DNA of 9,971 bases from CAZSMC01 sp964607755 (lineage in GTDB: Bacteria; Zhuqueibacterota; Zhuqueibacteria; Residuimicrobiales; Krinioviventaceae), in assembly GCA_964607755.1 (NCBI GenBank), contig CAZSMC010000107.1:1-9971 (forward strand). The letters run 5' to 3'. This document shows, piece by piece, positions 1 to 5,497 of the stretch. Under the pieces are notes generated by a model. That model was not told where the DNA came from. It searched no databases and was given only the letters and a program-made list of their open reading frames with translations. Numbering within the stretch: position 1 is the stretch's first letter; each line of letters starts with the position of its first letter. Position numbers and translations under genes: made by a program.

Positions 1-2
1 AT

Positions 3-302
3 TTTAGCATAGGTAATTCCAATTCCGATACAACAAGGTGGACATCTTTTAATCACAAAAATAGAAGCGGTAAATATGGCGCCAAATTACCCATGTTCTA
101 TCGTATTATTGCCTTAAAAGACAGTTTAGCAAGCCGACCCTCTGACGTGTGCTTTGCAAAGCTGCTTTCTGACAATGGAGGTACACGTTGTCAGCTATGC
201 GGTAACAAATCAATCGGTTACTGCCATTTAAGAGATATTTACGTCTGTAGTGAACACAATATATTTACAGATGATGCAGGTACAAATTGGCGTTGCCCTT
301 GA
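3..302 (+). CDS. C-terminal part of an unrecognised protein with a Cys/His cluster (5' end outside window)
   Basis: The frame is open from the left edge (codons begin at position 3) to a TGA at 300-302, so about 99 C-terminal residues are visible. The ATG at 93 is internal to this frame and has no Shine-Dalgarno sequence, so I read the gene as entering from outside the window. The tail carries a compact cluster: CQLC at visible residues 63-66, a CH pair at 74-75, and CSEH at 82-85. That spacing is compatible with a small zinc-binding knuckle. The upstream part is rich in Asn, Arg, Lys and Ser with no motif I recognise. A nucleic-acid-binding or HNH-like role is possible but not shown. The coding assignment itself is moderately secure, since the frame is open throughout and the Cys/His pattern is ordered; the function is unknown. 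Confidence 0.5.
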   Translation, partial: FSIGNSNSDTTRWTSFNHKNRSGKYGAKLPMFYRIIALKDSLASRPSDVCFAKLLSDNGGTRCQLCGNKSIGYCHLRDIYVCSEHNIFTDDAGTNWRCP

Positions 303-421
303 TATAGAAATCGCGTTTGTATATTATTATATGAAATGATAAAAACCGCAAATTAACGTTTAAATTGGGACAGCATGTGTATGTTTAATAATTTTAGAGA
401 ATCGTTTTAATTTTACATGGT

Positions 422-565
422 ATGACACAATTCTTGTTTTGTCGCGAGAGTAAAAACTGGTTGAGATTTATTACTGGTCTAATGGCTGGCATCTCCCAAA
501 CAGCTTTTATAGACTTTATCGCTGAATCTATCTCTTGTTATGTTTATAATACTATTGTTAACTAA
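422..565 (+). CDS. Doubtful small ORF (47 codons) in an otherwise empty AT-rich gap
   Basis: The gap 303-617 holds little else. An ATG at 422 opens 47 codons ending at TAA 563-565, starting MTQFLFCRES and containing a hydrophobic middle (GLMAGISQTAFIDFI). No Shine-Dalgarno sequence precedes the ATG, and the frame is closed by a TAG at 395-397. The residue mix is more protein-like than random AT-rich DNA usually gives, so it may be a gene remnant or a small membrane-associated peptide. A chance ORF is equally possible. The rest of the gap is AT-rich leader sequence for the next gene. Confidence 0.2.
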   Translation: MTQFLFCRESKNWLRFITGLMAGISQTAFIDFIAESISCYVYNTIVN

Positions 566-617
566 TGTCTTGTTTATACTTAATATAAATACATAGCTGA
601 AAAAGGAGGTAATTAAT

Positions 618-1088
618 ATGAAATCAATATGTAATTTTATTTTGTTATTCATTGCCCTATTTTTTGTTAATGTACACTCACAGCAATTGGCTATTTATGG
701 TTGCCAATGCGGCCCAGAAAAAGCGACCTCGCCGGCTGTTCAGATCAAGGCAGATAGTGTTGTTTTAGGAACGATTCAATCATGGGACAAAAGAATATGG
801 TTCTTTACATCAAAAAAAGAGCCTTTAAAATCTCTTAAGGGCCTAACACATGATCAAATAGCAGTATGGGGCGCAGAACTATATGATCAAGTAAAACAGT
901 TTTACAAGGCAATAGGAATACCAGATACAGTATCTTCAGTTTCTATACTTGGAACAGGTAATCCAATATTTTCTGGTATGGAAAATCCTCCTCGCTTGTT
1001 CATTACATGGTCAGGTCATGAATCTCAATTAGAGGGAGCGATTCGAGTTGAATTGATAGAAAGCAAGGTTACAAAAGGAGAGAATTAA
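618..1088 (+). CDS. Small secreted protein of unknown function
   Basis: The ATG at 618 sits 7 nt after a near-perfect Shine-Dalgarno sequence (AGGAGGT, 604-610), which fixes the start. The 156-residue product begins with a classical signal peptide: a Lys near the start, a hydrophobic stretch at about residues 6-19, then a likely cleavage at VHS/QQ near residue 21. The mature part has two Cys in the motif YGCQCG just after the cleavage site. It is soluble-looking, with no further membrane segment and no domain I recognise. The predicted location is periplasm or extracellular. The gene stands alone, with gaps of about 300 bp on each side, and its codons are AT-rich compared with the genes right of position 1370. 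That is compatible with acquisition, but not proof of it. Confidence 0.75.
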   Translation: MKSICNFILLFIALFFVNVHSQQLAIYGCQCGPEKATSPAVQIKADSVVLGTIQSWDKRIWFFTSKKEPLKSLKGLTHDQIAVWGAELYDQVKQFYKAIGIPDTVSSVSILGTGNPIFSGMENPPRLFITWSGHESQLEGAIRVELIESKVTKGEN

Positions 1089-1373
1089 AATATCTCAAAA
1101 TATATTTGCTTGCGTAAAAGCATATAACCTTTACCATTGTGCTACAAGTACCACTTTTTGGAAAATAGTGACAGGGATTCGCGTTTAGAGTATTAGGCGT
1201 ATCCATCTCCTCATCGCAATTATATCTTGATTATTAGCATATAAATTTATGTCATTTCCTTGCATTCCAATTTTATAATTTTACAACAAGAATGAATTTG
1301 TTAAAATCCGCGAGATCTTAATCGGAATGATATCCATGTCATATCAGTTTACATTGAAAAGGAGTATATTACC
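1089..1373 (+). other. Intergenic region, AT-rich, with a possible decayed repeat
   Basis: No coding frame stands out here. I see no convincing terminator hairpin after the secreted-protein gene. The right end (1303-1342) resembles the repeat arm found again near 7561-7604 and is listed separately. The last bases before 1374 carry the Shine-Dalgarno sequence (AAAGGAG) of the NUDIX gene. Confidence 0.5.
1303..1342 (+). repeat. Possible decayed copy of the ATCCGTGT-type intergenic repeat
   Basis: The segment begins AAAATCCGCGA, identical over 11 bases to 7563-7573. TTAATC and a degenerate ATCCATGT then follow in the same order as TTAATC and ATCCGTGT in the right arm of the repeat at 7485-7604. 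The alignment needs short gaps. It lies just upstream of the NUDIX gene. I see no matching left arm, so this would be a half copy. Confidence 0.35.
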
Positions 1374-1832
1374 ATGCCAAAACAAAGCGCAGGATTACTA
1401 CTTTATCGTTACAAAAACTCTGGACTGCAGGTGTTTCTGGTTCATCCGGGCGGGCCGTTTTGGGCGAAAAAGGACGAGGCAGCGTGGACCATTCCCAAAG
1501 GCGAATTCACAGATGAAGACCCGCTGCAAGCTGCCCAGCGGGAGTTTGAGGAAGAAACAAGTTTAAGAGTTGATGGCGAGTTTATAAAATTAACGCCGGT
1601 GAAACAAAGTAACAAAATAGTCCATGCCTGGGCAGTTCAGGCGGATGTAGTCCCGTCACATATTAAGAGCAATACATTTACCATGGAATGGCCGCCAAAA
1701 TCCGGCAAGCAGCAGGAATTCCCCGAAGTTGATAAAGCAGCCTGGTTTGCTCTGGATGAAGCGAAAAAGAAAATATTAAAAGGTCAAAGGGCATTGCTCG
1801 ACGAACTGGCAAAGATAACGGGCGAAAAATAA
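1374..1832 (+). CDS. NUDIX hydrolase (COG4119-like NTP pyrophosphohydrolase), variant Nudix box
   Basis: Predicted cytosolic hydrolase of nucleoside-diphosphate-X compounds; substrate unknown. The 152-residue protein has the hallmarks of the short NUDIX family whose members read SAGLLLYR near the start, then HPGGPFWAKKD (here 24-34) and WTIPKGE (38-44). The Nudix box runs from Gly43 to Leu64 with the REFEEE core at 56-61, so the metal-binding Glu residues are present. Two deviations are visible. The spacing between Gly43 and the first acidic residue is one short of the usual GX5E, and the usual Gly near the end is Ser63. The start is supported by AAAGGAG 8-10 nt upstream. The gene appears monocistronic, with a 150-bp gap before the next gene. 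Family assignment is confident; substrate and activity are not. Confidence 0.9.
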   Translation: MPKQSAGLLLYRYKNSGLQVFLVHPGGPFWAKKDEAAWTIPKGEFTDEDPLQAAQREFEEETSLRVDGEFIKLTPVKQSNKIVHAWAVQADVVPSHIKSNTFTMEWPPKSGKQQEFPEVDKAAWFALDEAKKKILKGQRALLDELAKITGEK

Positions 1833-1982
1833 AAATTCACGGGGCTAATTTTTCTGGACTTTTCACAAGCCTTTCAACGTTAACTTTTTTTTACACAATT
1901 TATTTCCTGCAAAGTAGAGATTTTATTTTCGACACACCGAAAGGAAAAGCTGAAATAAACTGTTTTACTAAAAAAGAGAGTC

Positions 1983-2945
1983 ATGACATACACAAAAATC
2001 AATACAGCTTTTGCTCAAGATACACAAAGAGGACTGTCTGCCAATCCTAAATATCTGTGTTCAAAATATTTTTACGATGACCGGGGCAGTGAGCTTTTTC
2101 AAAACATTATGCACATGCCGGAATATTATCTCACGGATTGCGAGTATGAGATTTTCAGCCAACAAAAAGAATCCATTGGTCAGGCCATGATCCAGAACAA
2201 CTCTGCGTTCGACCTTATTGAATTGGGAGCGGGTGATGGTTACAAAACAAAAGTGCTCATCGAGCATTTGCTCAATAAACAGGCGTCTTTTAAATATATT
2301 CCGATCGATATAAGCGAACGTGCCATCAACAGTCTTGTCTCGGAATTCAAAAGTTTACCCCAACTTGTGATCGATGAAAAAATTGGTGATTATTTTAAAG
2401 TGATGCAGGAAATAAATGCACATGATCACCGCCGCAAGGTTATCCTTTTTCTGGGATCGAATATTGGCAATTTCACAGCAAAAGCCAGTTTGAATTTTTT
2501 TCAACAACTGGCGGCAGTGATGAATGAAAGGGATAGCGTCTTTTTGGGCTTTGATTTGAAAAAAGATCCGCATATCATTTCAAGAGCATACGACGATCCT
2601 CATGGCTATACCCGTGATTTCAACTTGAATTTGCTCTTGCGCATCAACAATGAGTTGGGCGGAAATTTTGAACTCGATCAGTTCATGCATTATCAAATTT
2701 ACGAACCACGGGATGGTGTTTCAAAAAGTTATCTGATAAGCCGAAAAAAGCAGACTGTGACGATCAGAGAACTCGATCAATCGTTCGCATTTGACGAATG
2801 GGAACCGGTTTTTACAGAAATGTCGCAAAAATATGATAATAACATGATTCAGAAATTTGCTGCTGCTTCCGGCTTTAAGGTTGTTGCTAATTTTTACGAT
2901 TCCCGAACCTACTTTGTCAATTCGTTGTGGCAACTGGATGTTTAA
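1983..2945 (+). CDS. egtD: L-histidine N-alpha-methyltransferase (EgtD family, Methyltransf_33)
   Basis: The family uses S-adenosylmethionine to trimethylate the alpha-amino group of histidine to hercynine, the first committed step of ergothioneine synthesis. The 320-residue length is that of characterised EgtD. Family landmarks occur in order: KYFYDDRGSELF (28-39), MPEYYLTDCEYEI (45-57), the SAM-binding segment LIELGAGDGYKT (78-89), IPIDIS (106-111), FLGSNIGN (156-163), GFDLKKDP (189-196), AYDD (202-205), and FTEMS near the end. The substrate-contacting residues known from mycobacterial EgtD appear conserved: Asn163 of GSNIGN, Tyr203, and Glu279/Ser281. The start is preceded by a modest AAAGAGAG. 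No sulfoxide synthase egtB is visible, so the gene may supply hercynine only, act with an unlinked egtB, or methylate another substrate. It probably shares a transcript with the capA-like gene, which starts within 20 bp of its stop or overlaps it. Confidence 0.85.
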   Translation: MTYTKINTAFAQDTQRGLSANPKYLCSKYFYDDRGSELFQNIMHMPEYYLTDCEYEIFSQQKESIGQAMIQNNSAFDLIELGAGDGYKTKVLIEHLLNKQASFKYIPIDISERAINSLVSEFKSLPQLVIDEKIGDYFKVMQEINAHDHRRKVILFLGSNIGNFTAKASLNFFQQLAAVMNERDSVFLGFDLKKDPHIISRAYDDPHGYTRDFNLNLLLRINNELGGNFELDQFMHYQIYEPRDGVSKSYLISRKKQTVTIRELDQSFAFDEWEPVFTEMSQKYDNNMIQKFAAASGFKVVANFYDSRTYFVNSLWQLDV

Positions 2946-2964
2946 TCTATTTCTACATTTGCTA

Positions 2965-4074
2965 ATGATTGATTTGATAACACTTTTTTTGTGCGGCGAT
3001 GTCATGACCGGCAGGGGCATCGACCAGGCGCTTCCACACCCTGTTGATCCGCGCATTTACGAACCTTATGTGAAAAGTGCCCGTCGTTACCTTGAACTGG
3101 CTGAACGCGAAAACGGTCCCATCCCGGATCCGGTTGATATGGCATATATCTGGGGAGATGTTTTGACAGAATTCGACAAGCGTCAACCGGACGCCAAAAT
3201 CATCAACCTTGAAACCAGCATAACCACGAGTACCGATTACTGGAAAGGCAAGGGCATAAATTATCGTATGAGCCCGAAGAACGCCCGCACGCTGTCGGTG
3301 GCTGGTATTGATCTGTGCGCGCTTGCTAACAATCATGTGTTAGATTGGGGAGTCAACGGGTTGCACGAAACGCTTCGAACACTGGATACGCTTGGCATAA
3401 AATACACCGGAGCCGGAGCGAAAGAGAGTAAAGCGAAAGAACCTGTGAGTTTGATTCTCAATGGAGAAAAAGTAACTGTGCTCTCGGTCGGCATGACAAG
3501 CAGCGGCATTCCGTCCGGTTGGCAAGCGCAGGAAAACCGAGCCGGAATTTTTCTGCTTCCGTCCAGCACTGGCAAAGCGGTAAAAGCTGTGAAAGAAAAG
3601 CTGACACAGACAACAAATGAAAATAATGTTATCATTGTTTCCATTCACTGGGGAACAAATTGGGGATATGAGGTACAGGACTCGGATATTGAGCTGGCTC
3701 ACCGGCTCATTGATGAGGCAGGCGTAGACATTGTTCACGGTCATTCATCACATCACGTCAAAGGAATCGAAGTGTATCGCGACAAATTAATTTTGTATGG
3801 CTGCGGTGATTTTCTCAACGATTACGAAGGCATAACCGGCAAGGAAGAATTCCGCGATGATCTCACGTTCATGTATTTCCCGGAAATTGATCCGGAAACA
3901 GGCAAGCTGAAAAATCTCACCATGACGCCAATGCAGATTCAAAACTTTCGCCTAAATTATGCATCTGAACAAGACGCCAAATGGCTTGTACGTACGCTGA
4001 GCCGGGAGGGTGAAAAATTCGGTACCGATGTGCGGATGGGGAAGGATAATAGGTTGGTTTTGGAGTGGGAGTAA
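2965..4074 (+). CDS. CapA-family protein (PGA_cap, metallophosphoesterase fold)
   Basis: The family is named after the CapA/PgsA component of poly-gamma-glutamate capsule synthesis, but many members have no known reaction. From the ATG at 2965 the product has 369 residues and opens directly with the family's usual N-terminus (LITLFLCGDVMTGRG). Calcineurin-like metal-site motifs follow in order: GDVMTGR (11-17), INLET (80-84), NNH (122-124), HWG (228-230), HGHSSHH (258-264) and YGCGDF. An alternative ATG at 2938 overlaps the egtD stop by 8 bp and would suit translational coupling. An in-frame ATG at 2857 lies deep inside egtD and looks spurious. None has a clear Shine-Dalgarno sequence; I chose 2965 by family N-terminus. 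The first residues are hydrophobic but no clear signal peptide results, so location is uncertain. Operon context with egtD is likely; a capsule role is not supported, since no pgsB/C-type gene is present. Confidence 0.85.
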   Translation: MIDLITLFLCGDVMTGRGIDQALPHPVDPRIYEPYVKSARRYLELAERENGPIPDPVDMAYIWGDVLTEFDKRQPDAKIINLETSITTSTDYWKGKGINYRMSPKNARTLSVAGIDLCALANNHVLDWGVNGLHETLRTLDTLGIKYTGAGAKESKAKEPVSLILNGEKVTVLSVGMTSSGIPSGWQAQENRAGIFLLPSSTGKAVKAVKEKLTQTTNENNVIIVSIHWGTNWGYEVQDSDIELAHRLIDEAGVDIVHGHSSHHVKGIEVYRDKLILYGCGDFLNDYEGITGKEEFRDDLTFMYFPEIDPETGKLKNLTMTPMQIQNFRLNYASEQDAKWLVRTLSREGEKFGTDVRMGKDNRLVLEWE

Positions 4075-4105
4075 AGTGTGCGCATCACGTAAATGATCTT
4101 TTTGA

Positions 4106-4162
4106 TTTGGAGTGCGCCGTCTGTTTCGCTTGCGTGCATCCACACAGAGGATGCACTCCAAA
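4106..4162 (+). repeat. Short (internally deleted) REP element
   Basis: The element starts TTTGGAGTGCGCCGTCTG and ends with the hairpin GTGCATCC-ACACAGA-GGATGCAC followed by TCCAAA. Compared with the long copy at 4200-4314, it lacks the CGCGGGC/GCCCGCG hairpin and the following spacer. Its 5' hairpin is also broken, because the CGGCGC arm is missing. The outer 10-bp ends remain perfect inverted repeats. Confidence 0.8.
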
Positions 4163-4172
4163 AAAAGGCGGC

Positions 4173-4196
4173 AAAAAGATGTGGCGGATTGTGGCT
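4173..4196 (-). pseudogene. Fossil of the RAYT N-terminus (8 codons, SHNPPHLF) between two REPs
   Basis: Positions 4173-4193 match 4825-4845 inside the RAYT gene at 20 of 21 bases. On the minus strand the fragment reads SHNPPHLF, identical to RAYT residues 9-16, then diverges (AAFF instead of VPYA). An in-frame TAG lies one codon past a Lys upstream of the Ser. It is therefore a piece of a RAYT coding sequence trapped between adjacent REP elements, in the same orientation as the intact gene. Confidence 0.65.
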
Positions 4197-4199
4197 CTA

Positions 4200-4327
4200 T
4201 TTGGAGTGCGCCGTCTGCGTCGGCGCCGCGGGCGATAGCCCGCGATAGGGACTAGACTGTTTCTGAACCGCATACTATCGCTCGGGTGCATCCACACAGA
4301 GGATGCACTCCAAAAACGCACTCCAAA
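4200..4327 (+). repeat. Long REP element, left cluster, with an extra terminal copy
   Basis: The full-length copy spans 4200-4314. After TTTGGAGT come the hairpins GCGCCG-TCTGCGT-CGGCGC and CGCGGGC-GATA-GCCCGCG, an unpaired stretch of about 45 nt, then GTGCATCC-ACACAGA-GGATGCAC, ending TCCAAA. A second copy of the end, GCACTCCAAA, follows at 4318-4327, only 11 bp before the RAYT stop codon. A structured terminator-like role for the RAYT or capA-like transcripts is possible but not shown. Confidence 0.8.
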
Positions 4328-4338
4328 TATAGGTCAAA

Positions 4339-4872
4339 TTAGAAATCATCCTTTATTTTCAGTTTATCGAATGGATACTTTATTATTCGTTTTTTCTCAC
4401 TTTCCTGACGAGAGACGTAACTGCCGAATCGCCACCTTGCGGGATCATCAACATAGTTGTGTTTTACCGGATTAAACCAGAGATAGTGAACACGCGCGAA
4501 ATAGGATGTTTCGTAATCCACGCAGGTATCCCAGTAATTATGCCAAATTTTGTCATCACCAATTATATCAAGATGCTTCTTAATCCACAACCCACTGAAC
4601 CGGTGAAAATTATTGATAAGATTCGGGAGTGATGAGGCATTCTGAGGCGCTACGGCCATGATGTGATAATGGTTATCCAGGATTACCCAATCATGAATGC
4701 ACCAATTAAAATGTGCAAAGCTCTTGAACATATAGTGGCGCACCTGTTCTTTAATCGTGTCCGTTTTTAAATAGTGAATTTTTTGCAAGGTGGATCCGGT
4801 AATAAAGTATGTGGCGTATGGTACAAAAAGATGCGGCGGATTGTGCGAATAGGTTTTGTATTCGATGTTCAT
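4339..4872 (-). CDS. REP-associated tyrosine transposase (RAYT, Y1/HUH superfamily)
   Basis: RAYTs are single-strand-specific HUH nucleases that recognise REP hairpins. The 177-residue product carries the N-terminal signature SHNPPHLF (9-16) followed by TYFITG (21-26). The HUH metal site is NHYHIM (67-72; His68 and His70). The tyrosine region is HYLWFNPVKHNYV (129-141), with Tyr130 in the position of the nucleophile and the NPVK motif typical of the family, then DPARWRFGSY (143-152). No stop or frameshift interrupts it. The ATG at 4872 is chosen because AAAGGGGG lies 5 nt upstream and the product then begins close to the family's usual N-terminus; an in-frame ATG at 4947 would add 25 residues unlike the family. 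The gene is flanked on both sides by REP elements, the usual arrangement. Base composition is more AT-rich than in the REPs. The protein looks intact by motif; activity is unknown. Confidence 0.92.
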   Translation of the reverse strand: MNIEYKTYSHNPPHLFVPYATYFITGSTLQKIHYLKTDTIKEQVRHYMFKSFAHFNWCIHDWVILDNHYHIMAVAPQNASSLPNLINNFHRFSGLWIKKHLDIIGDDKIWHNYWDTCVDYETSYFARVHYLWFNPVKHNYVDDPARWRFGSYVSRQESEKKRIIKYPFDKLKIKDDF

Positions 4873-4877
4873 TAAAG

Positions 4878-4885
4878 CCCCCTTT
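4878..4885 (-). promoter_or_regulatory. Ribosome binding site deciding the RAYT start
   Basis: On the minus strand AAAGGGGG ends 5 nt before the ATG at 4872. No comparable site precedes the upstream in-frame ATG at 4947, so 4872 is preferred. Confidence 0.6.
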
Positions 4886-4996
4886 CTCTGGTGTGTAATA
4901 TTGACCCAAGTGTTTTTATTAAATCCCATTTCTTGTAAAGAGAACAAATACGGCGTTATTTTCTCACATTTTTTATGGATAATAGTATTTTTCTTT

Positions 4997-5128
4997 TTTG
5001 GAGTGCGCCGTCTATGTCGGCACCGCGGGCGATTGCCCGCGAGGAAGATGAGATCATCTTAAAATCGCGTATAGTCTATCGCTCGCGTGCATCCACACAG
5101 AGGATGCACTCCAAAGATGCACTCGAAA
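4997..5128 (+). repeat. Long REP element, right cluster, with a degenerate extra terminal copy
   Basis: The copy spans 4997-5115 and has the same layout as the left long element. The first hairpin has one mismatch (GCGCCG against CGGCAC). The loop reads TCTATGT. The second hairpin is CGCGGGC-GATT-GCCCGCG, and the end hairpin GTGCATCC-ACACAGA-GGATGCAC is intact. The middle spacer has diverged from the left copy. A degenerate extra terminus, GCACTCGAAA, follows at 5119-5128, mirroring the extra terminus in the left cluster. Confidence 0.8.
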
Positions 5129-5138
5129 AAAAGGTGGT

Positions 5139-5162
5139 AAAAAGATGTAGCGGATTATGGCT
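5139..5162 (-). pseudogene. Second fossil of the RAYT N-terminus (SHNPLHLF) between two REPs
   Basis: Positions 5139-5159 match 4825-4845 of the RAYT gene at 18 of 21 bases and encode SHNPLHLF followed by TTFF on the minus strand. It is homologous to the fossil at 4173-4196, with matching flanks (AAGGYGGYAAAAAGATG). The unit was therefore either duplicated after the fragment formed, or generated repeatedly in the same way. Confidence 0.6.
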
Positions 5163-5165
5163 ATT

Positions 5166-5250
5166 TTTGGAGTGCGCCGTCTGCGTCGGCGCCGCGGGCG
5201 CTAGCCCGCGATAACAACTCAACGATACTAGAACCGCGTACATTTTATCG
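5166..5250 (+). repeat. 3'-truncated REP element abutting the kinase remnant
   Basis: The element starts TTTGGAGTGCGCCGTCTGCG and retains both 5' hairpins (GCGCCG/CGGCGC and CGCGGGC-GCTA-GCCCGCG). Patchy similarity to the left long copy continues to GAACCGCGTAC near 5231-5241. The terminal ATCC hairpin and the GCACTCCAAA end are missing. The sequence then passes into the tail of the truncated kinase frame. Confidence 0.65.
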
Positions 5251-5497
5251 GTTGATTTCGTCGAGTGGGCAAACGATTACCAGCATTTTCTTGCTTTGAA
5301 ACTGGAACTGGAAAATCTTGTAACCCATGCCGCATAAGACACTTGAAAGCTATCTCGCCGCTGGTCACGGACGGATGCAGGACTTTTATGGCGACGTCGC
5401 GGTCGAGTTTGGTATCGTGGGCTTTGTAGATCATGCCTATTCCACCTTTACCCAGTTTTTCCGAGATGTTATAGTGTAATAACGATTTGCCGATCAT
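5228..5497 (-). pseudogene. Truncated Hanks-type serine/threonine protein kinase (N-terminal ATP-binding part only)
   Basis: Full-length relatives phosphorylate Ser/Thr and need a kinase domain of about 260 residues. Here the first ~48 residues match the family: MIGKSLLHYNISEKLG, the Gly-rich loop GKGGIGMIYKAHD (16-28), and VAIKVLHP with the ATP-binding Lys38. After SGE (about residue 48, position 5354) the similarity stops. The frame runs on for another ~41 unrelated residues into the truncated REP element. The HRD and DFG motifs and the whole C-lobe are absent, so it cannot be an active kinase. The start has only a weak AAAGGC upstream. I read it as the 5' stub of a kinase gene cut by rearrangement linked to the REP cluster. 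Confidence 0.75.

Larger units (their letters stand above)
4106..5250. mobile_element. REP/RAYT island: REP arrays flanking a REP-associated tyrosine transposase
   Basis: Two clusters of REP-type elements (4106-4327 and 4997 to about 5250) bracket one RAYT gene. All elements lie in the same orientation and share TTTGGAGTGC and GCACTCCAAA ends. A GGAG tetranucleotide precedes the hairpin, as described for classical REPs handled by RAYTs. Each cluster has one junction where the 3' end of one REP element is followed by a short RAYT-derived fragment and then by the 5' end of the next. Left and right clusters share an imperfect direct repeat (4132-4247 and 5085-5213). I infer that the island is a domesticated or semi-mobile REP system. 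The RAYT gene looks intact, but activity cannot be judged. Confidence 0.8.

Noticed and set aside
1327..1566. 79-codon frame overlapping the NUDIX gene start
   Set aside because: It reads the NUDIX gene in another frame, and the Nudix motifs fix the frame beginning at 1374.
2857..2964. Longer N-terminus for the CapA-family protein
   Set aside because: It would overlap egtD by 89 bp and adds residues that are an out-of-frame reading of egtD; the family begins near LITLFLCGDV.
4085..5214. Arg-rich short frames running through the REP clusters on both strands
   Set aside because: They simply read the GC-rich hairpins (runs of Arg) and have no start signals.
4106..5250. CRISPR-like repeat array
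   Set aside because: Repeat units are 57-130 bp, few, internally hairpinned and unevenly spaced, without unique spacers of constant length or cas genes.
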